A stretch of 64,000 bases of DNA from 2-02-FULL-55-14 sp964581115. Its GTDB lineage: Bacteria > Bacteroidota > Ignavibacteria > UBA10030. Positions 58,001-64,000 of this stretch are shown here, piece after piece. The translations under genes and the position numbers were made by a program. Each line of letters begins with the position of its first letter. Position 1 is the stretch's first letter. The notes under the pieces were generated by a model. The model was not told the DNA's origin and did not search any database. It saw nothing but the letters and a program-made list of their open reading frames with translations. The stretch covers positions 4,997-68,996 of the forward strand of contig CAZOMY010000016.1 of assembly GCA_964581115.1 (NCBI GenBank), given 5' to 3'.

Positions 58001-58526
58001 GAAGCCATCCAAACAGCGTCCGGTCTTGCTGGCCGGACTTGTCATCGCCGCTGTCTCAGGACTTCCCGGCTTGAGTTTCATCAACTGCTGTTGCTGTGCC
58101 GGGATCATCGCGGGCGGTGCGCTCGGGACCTATCTTCATCGCCAGGACTACCATCCCGATCATCCACCGATGGAATCATCCGACGCTCTGATCGTGGGGC
58201 TGTTGGCCGGTCTCGTCGGCGCTGTGGGTGCGACGATCCTGTCGACGCTGGTTGCTCTGGCGATGGGGCCGATCGAGAGCGAGTTCGTAATGGACTTCAT
58301 GTCGAAGCTGTTGGACGGATTGGTCGAGAATGGATCGCTCCCGGCGGCGACGGCCGACGAGATCCTTCAGCAGATGGAAGACTCGATGTCGGATGTGCTC
58401 AGCCCCGTCACGATCTTGACCGGCTTCTTCTTCAATATCGTCATCTACCCGGTCTTCGGCATGCTCGGCGGACTCGTGGGGTACGGGCTTTTCAAACCTA
58501 AGCAGCCGACGGTTGCCGCGCGGTAG
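57993..58526 (+). CDS. Membrane protein with a four-cysteine run
   Basis: A 177-residue protein with four likely membrane helices. Near residue 31 a run of four cysteines (FINCCCCAGIIAGG) lies at the end of the first helix pair; an HRQDYHPDHPP histidine-rich loop follows. I do not recognise a named family. Together with the overlapping DUF2085 protein, which is also rich in cysteine and histidine, a metal- or redox-linked pair is possible. Confidence 0.65.
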   Translation: MFEKPSKQRPVLLAGLVIAAVSGLPGLSFINCCCCAGIIAGGALGTYLHRQDYHPDHPPMESSDALIVGLLAGLVGAVGATILSTLVALAMGPIESEFVMDFMSKLLDGLVENGSLPAATADEILQQMEDSMSDVLSPVTILTGFFFNIVIYPVFGMLGGLVGYGLFKPKQPTVAAR

Positions 58527-58540
58527 CGGGGGACGGAGAG

Positions 58541-58603
58541 CAGAAGCCAGAGGCCAGAGACCAGAGGCCAGAGACCAGAGACCACGGGTCAGTGATCAGT
58601 AAC
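58541..58603 (+). repeat. Degenerate period-7 array, CAGAGAC type
   Basis: Nine consecutive 7-base units in unbroken phase. The first six are close copies of CAGAGRC; the last three drift to CACGGGT, CAGTGAT and CAGTAAC. The array fills the spacer before the DUF4440-like gene. Confidence 0.8.
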
Positions 58604-58628
58604 GAGTTCTTGGCGTCCAGGAGATCGT

Positions 58629-59051
58629 ATGATCAATATCCTCTTCGTTCTCATCATCACCTGGCTTCCTCAGAAAGATCCTCGAGAGATCGAGGTCCGC
58701 GCGGTGCTCGATGCTCAGGTTGAGGCCTGGAACCGTGGCGACATCTCCGGATACATGGCCGGCTATTGGCGATCGGAGAAGACGGTCTTTCTGAGCGACG
58801 GTTCCAAGACGCTGGGTTTCGATGAAGTGGCCGGTCGGTACGCGGCTCGATACCGAACGCGTGAAGACATGGGCATCCTCGCTTTTGAGGACCTCGAGGT
58901 GCGATTCGTCGGTGCCACAACGGCGATCGCCCACGGGATCTGGCGACTTCGGCGCATGTCCGACGAACCATGGGGCCGGTTCACGCTGGTTATCGAGAAG
59001 AAGAAAGAGGGATGGAGGATCACGCATGACCATACGTCAAGCGGGAAGTGA
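58629..59051 (+). CDS. DUF4440/SnoaL-like (NTF2 fold) protein with N-terminal signal
   Basis: A 140-residue protein. The hydrophobic start INILFVLIITWL suggests export or membrane anchoring. The remainder is an NTF2-like fold: VRAVLDAQVEAWNRGDISGYMAGYW, then SDGSKTLGF and the closing EGWRITHDHTS. Members are often small ligand-binding or stress-related proteins without a known reaction. Repeats lie on both sides. Confidence 0.75.
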   Translation: MINILFVLIITWLPQKDPREIEVRAVLDAQVEAWNRGDISGYMAGYWRSEKTVFLSDGSKTLGFDEVAGRYAARYRTREDMGILAFEDLEVRFVGATTAIAHGIWRLRRMSDEPWGRFTLVIEKKKEGWRITHDHTSSGK

Positions 59052-59078
59052 GGGGGGGGAGGACGGAGGGCCGGGGAA

Positions 59079-59113
59079 AGAGATCAGAGATCAGTAGTCA
59101 GAGGTCAGTGTCA
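59079..59113 (+). repeat. Degenerate period-7 array, AGAGATC type
   Basis: Five 7-base units in phase: AGAGATC twice, then AGTAGTC, AGAGGTC and AGTGTCA. Confidence 0.7.
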
Positions 59114-59129
59114 TTTGAGATCCGCTGTG

Positions 59130-59205
59130 GCAAGCCCGAAGGGTTTGCAATTCCACCTGCCCGAGGATTCATCCTCGGGTAATGCCTACCTGGGTGGGCT
59201 CTCAT
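59130..59205 (+). repeat. REP-like element with two hairpins
   Basis: The first hairpin pairs GCAAGCCC (59130-59137) with GGGTTTGC (59141-59148) around GAA. The second is a perfect 9+9 hairpin, CCCGAGGAT (59160-59168) with ATCCTCGGG (59171-59179). The element ends in GGGCTCTCAT. Confidence 0.65.
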
Positions 59206-59250
59206 GCGCGCCGGTTGTCGAAATGAGCGAGTGAAGTCGGACAAAAGTCT

Positions 59251-59285
59251 GAAGACAGAGGACAGTAACCAGTCGTCAGTATCCT
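59251..59285 (+). repeat. Degenerate period-7 array, GAGGACA type
   Basis: Five 7-base units in phase, from GAAGACA and GAGGACA to GTAACCA, GTCGTCA and GTATCCT. Confidence 0.65.
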
Positions 59286-59286
59286 A

Positions 59287-59350
59287 ATGAGAGCCCTTCT
59301 GTGCGATCCCGAAGGGCTTGCTGTTCTTCCAACCCAAGGATCTATTCCCG
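59287..59350 (+). repeat. Decayed second copy of the REP-like element
   Basis: ATGAGAGCCC (59287-59296) is the exact complement of the end of the first copy. It is followed by GCGATCCC-GAA-GGGCTTGC (59303-59321), a weaker version of its first hairpin. The second hairpin is only partly recognisable. Confidence 0.5.
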
Positions 59351-59372
59351 TTTACCGATGGCTTGAGCCAGC

Positions 59373-59960
59373 ATGATGGTGACTTCCGAGCGGCTTGAAG
59401 GTCCGCGCGTGATCCTGCGAGCGATGACCGAGGCGGATGTCGACACGCTGGCCGCGATCGCGTTCGATCCCGACCTGTGGCGAAATACTACCACCCGCAT
59501 GGAGACGCGCGAAGATCTGGCCGCGTACGTCCGACAGGCCCTGGTCGAACGAGAACAGGGTGTGGCGGTCCCTTTCGTCACCGTGGTCAGGTCGGGCGAT
59601 GAGGTGGTCGGCAGTACCCGCTACGCCGCTATCGACTGGCGCCATCGTCGGGCTGAGATCGGATGGACCTGGATCGCTCCTCGGTGGCAAAGGAGCTTCG
59701 TGAACACCGAAGCGAAGTACCTCATGCTGCGGCATGCGTTCGAGGTGTGGGGTCTTCGCCGCGTCGAATTCAAGACGGCCTCATTCAACGGAACGTCGCG
59801 TCGGGCGCTCTTGCGCATCGGTGCCAGGGAGGAGGGGACACTGCGCCAGCATATGCTCCTGCCCGATGGCAGGAATCGCGATTCCGTCTACTACAGCGTG
59901 ATCGACGGCGAGTGGCCCGAGGTGAAGCGTCGGCTGGAGACCATGATGTCCCGGACGTGA
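59373..59960 (+). CDS. GNAT-family N-acetyltransferase (RimJ/RimL-like)
   Basis: A 195-residue acetyltransferase. LEGPRVILRAMTEADVDTL starts the fold, and GSTRYAAIDWRHRRAEIGWTW and RRALLRIGAREEGTLRQHM are typical of the RimJ/RimL branch with acetyl-CoA-binding positions between. These enzymes acetylate protein N-termini or small amines. It is flanked by the REP-like region and by a terminator hairpin. Confidence 0.82.
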   Translation: MMVTSERLEGPRVILRAMTEADVDTLAAIAFDPDLWRNTTTRMETREDLAAYVRQALVEREQGVAVPFVTVVRSGDEVVGSTRYAAIDWRHRRAEIGWTWIAPRWQRSFVNTEAKYLMLRHAFEVWGLRRVEFKTASFNGTSRRALLRIGAREEGTLRQHMLLPDGRNRDSVYYSVIDGEWPEVKRRLETMMSRT

Positions 59961-59984
59961 GCGGGGTCGGCCTGGTGTACAGCG

Positions 59985-60020
59985 ATCGAGGCACGCCGAC
60001 AGACCGTCGGGTGCCTCGAT
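59985..60020. terminator. Terminator hairpin between the acetyltransferase and M28 peptidase genes
   Basis: Arms 59985-60000 and 60006-60020 pair over 15 bases with one bulged G around a 5-base loop. A short T-rich stretch (GTGTTTCTG) follows on the plus strand. It lies between convergent genes. Confidence 0.72.
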
Positions 60021-60044
60021 GTGTTTCTGTGCAGAGCCATCGGA

Positions 60045-60923
60045 TCACGGCGTGTTCAGCAGAACGACCGCCGTTCGAACGAAGTTCAGGACGAGGGCCA
60101 GCGACGCCGGTTCGACCAGGTCGGGCGAGTCGGAGGGTAGATGCACCGTCTTCAACATCCGGGGCATGTCTTCATTCTTTCCCGACCAACCATCCTTCAG
60201 CAACCGGCTCAGCTTCGCCGCGTCTCCCCGTGGGAGCACCGAGATCGAGAGGTTCTCGAGTCCGAGCCGCGCGAACGATTCGTGATCGCCGTCGGGAAAC
60301 TCCCCGCTGAAGACGGCGTTCAGGCCAAGACTGTCAGCCGCCTTCCGAAGCGCCGGGAGCATGCGATCATCGTCTCCGCCTCCGACAGGCCCCACGTAGA
60401 CCTCATCGCCCATTCCCACCATGTCAAGGTTGATCGACGCGCGGTGGCTCGCCGGATCGATCGTCCTGGCGTACACATCCGACCCGATCCGTCCGTTCTC
60501 TTCACGGTCGAAGAAGACCACTTCGACCGCCCCCGGTGCCCCTTCGGCACGCCATTCACTGATGAGGGCGAGCATGACGGCCACTGCCGCCGCATTGTCA
60601 TTCGCGCCCGGGGAATTCGGCACGGCGTCAAGGTGACCGCCGACGACCGTCACGGGAGTGCCTTCTCCGAACCGAACGATGAGATTGGTGCCGTTGAGGC
60701 GGAGCGTGTCGCGGGCGCTCAGGAGGAGCGTGTCGAACGATTGTTCGCGCACTTTGACGCCGATCTGCTGAAGCGCGCCGCGAACGTACGCGGCCCTGCC
60801 TTCGGTCGGCTGTGCGCACAATTCGCGCACGAACCGATGCATGGCGTCGGGGCTTGACCACGCTGTTTGCCCGATCAACGGCGGGGTCATGGCCGCCATG
60901 ACCAACGTCAGAGAGATCAGCAT
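60045..60923 (-). CDS. M28-family zinc aminopeptidase, exported
   Basis: A 292-residue peptidase when started at ATG 60923, giving the signal peptide LISLTLVMAAMTPPLIGQ; an in-frame ATG at 61010 adds 29 residues and hides the signal. Zinc ligands are in VVGGHLDAVPNSPGANDNAA, EENGRIGSD, NLDMVGMGD and VHLPSDSPD. It is expected to release amino acids from peptides outside the cytoplasm. The sensor kinase gene lies upstream on the same strand, 144 bases away. Confidence 0.85.
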   Translation of the reverse strand: MLISLTLVMAAMTPPLIGQTAWSSPDAMHRFVRELCAQPTEGRAAYVRGALQQIGVKVREQSFDTLLLSARDTLRLNGTNLIVRFGEGTPVTVVGGHLDAVPNSPGANDNAAAVAVMLALISEWRAEGAPGAVEVVFFDREENGRIGSDVYARTIDPASHRASINLDMVGMGDEVYVGPVGGGDDDRMLPALRKAADSLGLNAVFSGEFPDGDHESFARLGLENLSISVLPRGDAAKLSRLLKDGWSGKNEDMPRMLKTVHLPSDSPDLVEPASLALVLNFVRTAVVLLNTP

Positions 60924-61067
60924 CTTCGTTGCGGCGACCGAGGCCAAACGACCTCGTCGGTCGTTACGGAGCAACCTGTCCGTCGCCGAGTGGGCTGTTC
61001 GAATCCTCATCGCGTCTGTCCGTGTCCGTTCACTGTTATGTCGACCGAGCCACTTCGAACCGCCGGC

Positions 61068-62273
61068 CTATCGTTTCAGTCTGATGCGGAACGTCGATCC
61101 GGACCCGGGACGGCTGTCTTTGAGGAACAAGCGCCCGCGGTGATACGACTCGACGATGCGCTTGGCGAGGCTCAGACCCAGCCCCCATCCGCGCTTCTTC
61201 GTGGAGAAACCGGGGCGGAAGACTTCGGCCCGATGTTTGGGGTCGATGCCCTTGCCGGTGTCGGTGACGTCGATGGTCACGTGCCGGGGATGTCCCGTCA
61301 CCGTGTAGGTGATCCGACCTTCGCCGCTCTCGATCGCGTCAAGCGCATTCTTCGTGAGGTTCTCGATCACCCATTCGAAGAGCTCGCGGTTGACCTTCAC
61401 CCGCTCGTCGGAATGCGCTTCAATGGTGAGCGTGACCCGTTTGCCCGTGTGCGGAATGCGGCGCTGGAAGTATTGGACGACATGGTTGATGATGTCCGTG
61501 ACCGGCTCCTCGTGCAGGTCGGGCCGCGAACCGATCTTCGAGAACCGATCGGCGATCTTCTGCAGCCGCTGGAGGTCGTTGTTCATCTCAGCAAGCGTCT
61601 CGCTCGCCGCGGCGTTCGCCCCGGCCTGGGTCCGGAGCAGTTCCGTCCAACCCAACAGGCTGCTGATGGGCGTCCCGAGCTGATGCGCGGTCTCGCGGGC
61701 CATGCCGACCCAGATGTTGCTCTGCTCGCTCCGTTTGATGTAGGAGAAGCTGATGTACCCGATGAGCACGAAGACCGCTACGGCGGCCAGTTCGAGGAAC
61801 GGGAGGAGTCTCAGCTGGGTGATGAGCGGCGATTCGCCGTAATGGATGCGGCTCAGGATGATCGTGTCCTGGTAGGCCACGACGATCGGCGTGTGGATCT
61901 CGTCCATGCGGCGGATCAGATCGCGAAGATGGCGTTCGCGCCGCGCCTCGTCCCACGCGCTGTCGATCGGTACGTTCCGCGAGTTCTTGATGAGCGAGCC
62001 GGCCGGGTCGGTCTCGATCATCGGAAAGTCGATCGCGTTCACGACCTCGTTGAACACGAAGCTGTAGTCCCCTTCGCCCGCCTTGGCGTTCGCGATGTAC
62101 TCCAGCGACCGGGCGTACATGCCCGCCACCTGCTGTTCCCGCGCGTGGAGCCGTTCGACGATGTCGTAGGTATAGAACAGGATCCCGGCGACGATGAGGA
62201 AGGCGAGTCCGAGGAGCAGGATCTTGATCCGGCCCGACGAGGAGAGCGAACCTGAGATCGACGAGCGGTCCAT
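61068..62273 (-). CDS. Membrane sensor histidine kinase
   Basis: A 401-residue kinase with membrane helices at about 16-36 and 160-180 enclosing a sensory loop. Its H box reads ARETAHQLGTPISSLLGW, a form common in Bacteroidota kinases. The ATPase domain has ENLTKNALDAI, VTDTGKGIDP and RGWGLGLSL. No response regulator is adjacent, so the partner is unknown. It follows purA by six bases on the minus strand. Confidence 0.88.
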   Translation of the reverse strand: MDRSSISGSLSSSGRIKILLLGLAFLIVAGILFYTYDIVERLHAREQQVAGMYARSLEYIANAKAGEGDYSFVFNEVVNAIDFPMIETDPAGSLIKNSRNVPIDSAWDEARRERHLRDLIRRMDEIHTPIVVAYQDTIILSRIHYGESPLITQLRLLPFLELAAVAVFVLIGYISFSYIKRSEQSNIWVGMARETAHQLGTPISSLLGWTELLRTQAGANAAASETLAEMNNDLQRLQKIADRFSKIGSRPDLHEEPVTDIINHVVQYFQRRIPHTGKRVTLTIEAHSDERVKVNRELFEWVIENLTKNALDAIESGEGRITYTVTGHPRHVTIDVTDTGKGIDPKHRAEVFRPGFSTKKRGWGLGLSLAKRIVESYHRGRLFLKDSRPGSGSTFRIRLKR

Positions 62274-62279
62274 GGTTGG

Positions 62280-63575
62280 TCAGCGGCGCGGAACGGACAG
62301 CGTCTGGTCGCGGCGGGCTCCGACGGAGACGAGCCACAGCCTGACCTTCAGCAAGCGTTCGACGGCCCGAAGGTATGACTGTGCCTTCGACGGCAGATCA
62401 TTGAAGCGCCGGATATCCGAAGTGGGCTCGTTCCAGCCGGGGAAGGAGCGGTACACCGGCTCGACCCGCTCGAGCGTCTGGACGTCGCTGGGAAACCGCT
62501 CGAGGACGCGGTTCCCGACCTTGTAGCCGACGCACACCTTGATCTCGTCGAACGCGTCGAGCACGTCGAGCTTCGTCACCGTGATGCGGTCGATGCCGTT
62601 GATGCGGCAGGAGTAGGTAAGACTGACCAGGTCCAGCCATCCGCACCGGCGCGGACGCCCCGTCGTCGCACCGAACTCGCCGCCGATCTTTCGCAGACGC
62701 TCTCCAATGTCGTTGAGCTGTTCGGTCGGGAACGGGCCGTTGCCGACGCGCGTGGAGTAGGCCTTCACCACGCCCACGACCGACCTGATGGAGGTCGGAG
62801 GAATGCCGAGACCCGTGCAGGCGCCTCCGCTGGTCGGATTCGACGAGGTCACGAACGGGTACGTGCCGTGGTCGACGTCGAGCAGAGCCCCTTGGGCGCC
62901 TTCGGCCAGGATCGCCTTCCCCTTGGCCAGCGCCCGGTTCAGGTGGTCCGACGTGTCCGTGATGTACGGGTCGATCTTCCGGTCAAAATCCTGGTACTCG
63001 GCGATGATACGGTCGACATCCAGCTCATCGCGATCGTAGACCTTTTTGAGCAACTCGTTCGTCGACTCGAGGTTCTGCTTCAGCTTCTTGCAGAGGACGT
63101 CGCGGTCGAGCAGGTCCACCACCCGGATGCCCGTGCGGGAGTACTTGTCGATGTACGAGGGACCGATGCCGCGCCCCGTCGTTCCGATCTTCTGCGCCCC
63201 TTCTTCGCGGATCGCATCCAGCCGCTTGTGGTACGGCATGATGAGGTGCGCGTTGTGGCTGATCAACAGGCGGCCGTCGATCCGAATGCCGGCTTCCTGC
63301 AACTGCCGGATCTCGTCCATAAGCGCCACGGGGTCGAGCACGACGCCGTTGCCGATCACGCACGTCACGTGGCGATGGAAGATCCCCGACGGGATCAGGT
63401 GCAGGACGAACTGGCGCGGCGCTTCGCCGCGGACGGGGGGGAGAATGACGGTATGGCCGGCATTGGCCCCTCCCTGGTAGCGGGCGACGATGTCAACGTC
63501 CTCGCTCAGGTGGTCGACGATCTTGCCTTTGCCCTCGTCGCCCCACTGGGCGCCGACAATGATCTGGACGGACAT
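62280..63575 (-). CDS. purA: Adenylosuccinate synthase
   Basis: A 431-residue GTP-dependent enzyme of AMP synthesis. The P-loop segment QWGDEGKGKIVD is at the N-terminus, followed by GGANAGHTV, TTGRGIGPSYIDK and the C-terminal SLTYSCRINGIDRITVTKLD. Length matches the family (about 430). A promoter candidate precedes it at 63621-63649. Confidence 0.95.
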   Translation of the reverse strand: MSVQIIVGAQWGDEGKGKIVDHLSEDVDIVARYQGGANAGHTVILPPVRGEAPRQFVLHLIPSGIFHRHVTCVIGNGVVLDPVALMDEIRQLQEAGIRIDGRLLISHNAHLIMPYHKRLDAIREEGAQKIGTTGRGIGPSYIDKYSRTGIRVVDLLDRDVLCKKLKQNLESTNELLKKVYDRDELDVDRIIAEYQDFDRKIDPYITDTSDHLNRALAKGKAILAEGAQGALLDVDHGTYPFVTSSNPTSGGACTGLGIPPTSIRSVVGVVKAYSTRVGNGPFPTEQLNDIGERLRKIGGEFGATTGRPRRCGWLDLVSLTYSCRINGIDRITVTKLDVLDAFDEIKVCVGYKVGNRVLERFPSDVQTLERVEPVYRSFPGWNEPTSDIRRFNDLPSKAQSYLRAVERLLKVRLWLVSVGARRDQTLSVPRR

Positions 63576-63620
63576 GCGGGATGCTCGCGAAAGGGGTGCG
63601 GTGTGAGGAATGCCATCATG

Positions 63621-63649
63621 AGAATATCACAAAAATGCAGGAAAGACAA
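63621..63649 (-). promoter_or_regulatory. Candidate purA promoter
   Basis: On the minus strand TTGTCT (63649-63644) and TATTCT (63626-63621) have a 17-base spacer, about 45 bases before the purA ATG. Confidence 0.55.
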
Positions 63650-63773
63650 GGCGAGCGTCTCCAACGCGCTTTGCGTTTCGGGGCTTTTCGGGGTACTATG
63701 GAATAAGCCAGTACGGACCCGAAGGATACGAAGGGACAGGAGAAAAACCATTGGACGAAGAAAGGTGAGTAGA

Positions 63774-63947
63774 GCCCATCTCAAAAACACACCAGCCGAA
63801 TAGAACCTGCCTGCCCGGCACAGAACGCCGAGGTCTTTCGACCGTCAAGCAGGCGCAGAGACCGCAAAGAGCCATGATTCAGTTTCTCTGTGTTCTTTAC
63901 ATTCTTTGCGGCTATCAAACCACCATCGGGGGCTTTTTGAGATAGCC
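63774..63947. mobile_element. Possible small inverted-repeat (MITE-like) element
   Basis: ATCTCAAAAA (63778-63787) and TTTTTGAGAT (63934-63943) are a perfect 10-base inverted repeat, imperfectly extended outwards by GCCC/AGCC to about 14 bases. Inside, CCGCAAAGA (63862-63870) and TCTTTGCGG (63903-63911) form a second inverted repeat. No protein is encoded and no target duplication was confirmed. Confidence 0.4.
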
Positions 63948-64000
63948 TCTAGCAGGGTGCTGAAAAACCCGCTGGAGGTCAGAACAGTAACCGCCAAGCG

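Larger units (their letters stand above)
59052..59372 (+). other. Gene-free stretch with repeats
   Basis: This 321-base spacer holds no supportable gene. It contains two period-7 arrays (59079-59113 and 59251-59285), a REP-like double hairpin (59130-59205) and a decayed second copy (59287-59350). GGGCTCTCAT at 59196-59205 and its complement at 59287-59296 frame the middle. Confidence 0.7.
63576..64000. other. Gene-free right edge with promoter and mobile-type repeats
   Basis: No supportable gene lies here. The left part holds the purA promoter. The right part is richer in A and T and contains a possible MITE (63774-63947), followed by GCAGGGTGCTGAAAAACCC, a type of sequence often met at the ends of insertion sequences. 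An insertion sequence or its remnant may begin beyond the window. Confidence 0.55.

Noticed and set aside
58541..58603. Repeat array as a CRISPR
   Set aside because: Units are 7 bases, contiguous and without spacers, and there are no cas genes.
60867..62255. Plus-strand open frame (462 codons) across the sensor kinase
   Set aside because: The opposite strand encodes a complete histidine kinase; this frame has no motif.
63506..63790. Minus-strand 94-codon frame over the purA start
   Set aside because: It covers the purA promoter and start codon and has no recognisable domain.

Overview
The window is 64 kb of dense, GC-rich bacterial chromosome (about 60-65% GC by eye) with no rRNA, tRNA, CRISPR or prophage. 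Several features suggest a Bacteroidota/Chlorobiota-type (FCB) bacterium, perhaps Kapabacteria- or Ignavibacteria-like. They are a PorZ-like propeller with a type IX-secretion-like C-terminal domain, a PUR-alpha-like DUF3276 protein, a kinase with an AHQLGTP-type H box, TolB-propeller outer-membrane proteins, and promoter candidates of the form TTGnnn-N17-TAnnTT. The lineage is inferred; no marker gene was compared.

Layout. 1-4.5 kb: end of type 2 isopentenyl-diphosphate isomerase, a polyprenyl synthase, HPr and enzyme I of the PTS (no enzyme II), and a bifunctional glucose/mannose-6-phosphate isomerase. 4.5-9.1 kb: envelope genes (metallopeptidase-propeller-barrel, PQQ-propeller lipoprotein, PEGA protein). 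9.3-13.8 kb: a Crp/Fnr regulator, a PHP phosphoesterase, lumazine synthase and the PorZ-like protein. 13.9-21.3 kb: DUF3276, then the classic yceD-rpmF-plsX-fabH-fabD-fabG-acpP-fabF-rnc cluster. 21.3-26.7 kb: glycine dehydrogenase, a CoA-binding protein, an Omp85-like protein and RsmE, closed by a strong terminator.

26.9-41.4 kb is the most unusual region. An 11-gene minus-strand run, often with 4-base overlaps, mixes histidine degradation (hutU, hutI, ftcD, fchA) with a phosphorelay. The relay genes are a REC-kinase lacking the usual phosphoacceptor histidine, an NtrC-type regulator, a SixA phosphohistidine phosphatase and a 1278-residue hybrid kinase ending in an HPt domain. A RidA homologue with a lipoprotein signal, a small four-cysteine protein and a DUF429 protein lie in the same run. 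hutH is divergent, and the shared intergenic region holds an ATTGTA-N5-TACAAT palindrome. Histidine would pass via urocanate, imidazolonepropionate and formiminoglutamate to glutamate, with the one-carbon unit going to tetrahydrofolate.

41.4-52.9 kb: adenosine deaminase, a metallo-hydrolase, HflX, a BatA-like membrane protein, a patatin-POTRA-barrel protein, a PDZ-membrane-GAF-PP2C phosphatase and MarC. 52.9-57.4 kb: a minus-strand run of a ureohydrolase-like protein with a changed metal ligand, a Tat-exported small subunit, a GMC oxidoreductase, ThyX and DHFR. 57.5-64 kb: small membrane proteins, a DUF4440-like protein, an acetyltransferase, an M28 peptidase, a sensor kinase and PurA. Repeats are concentrated in this last part: period-7 arrays, REP-like hairpins and a possible MITE at the right edge.
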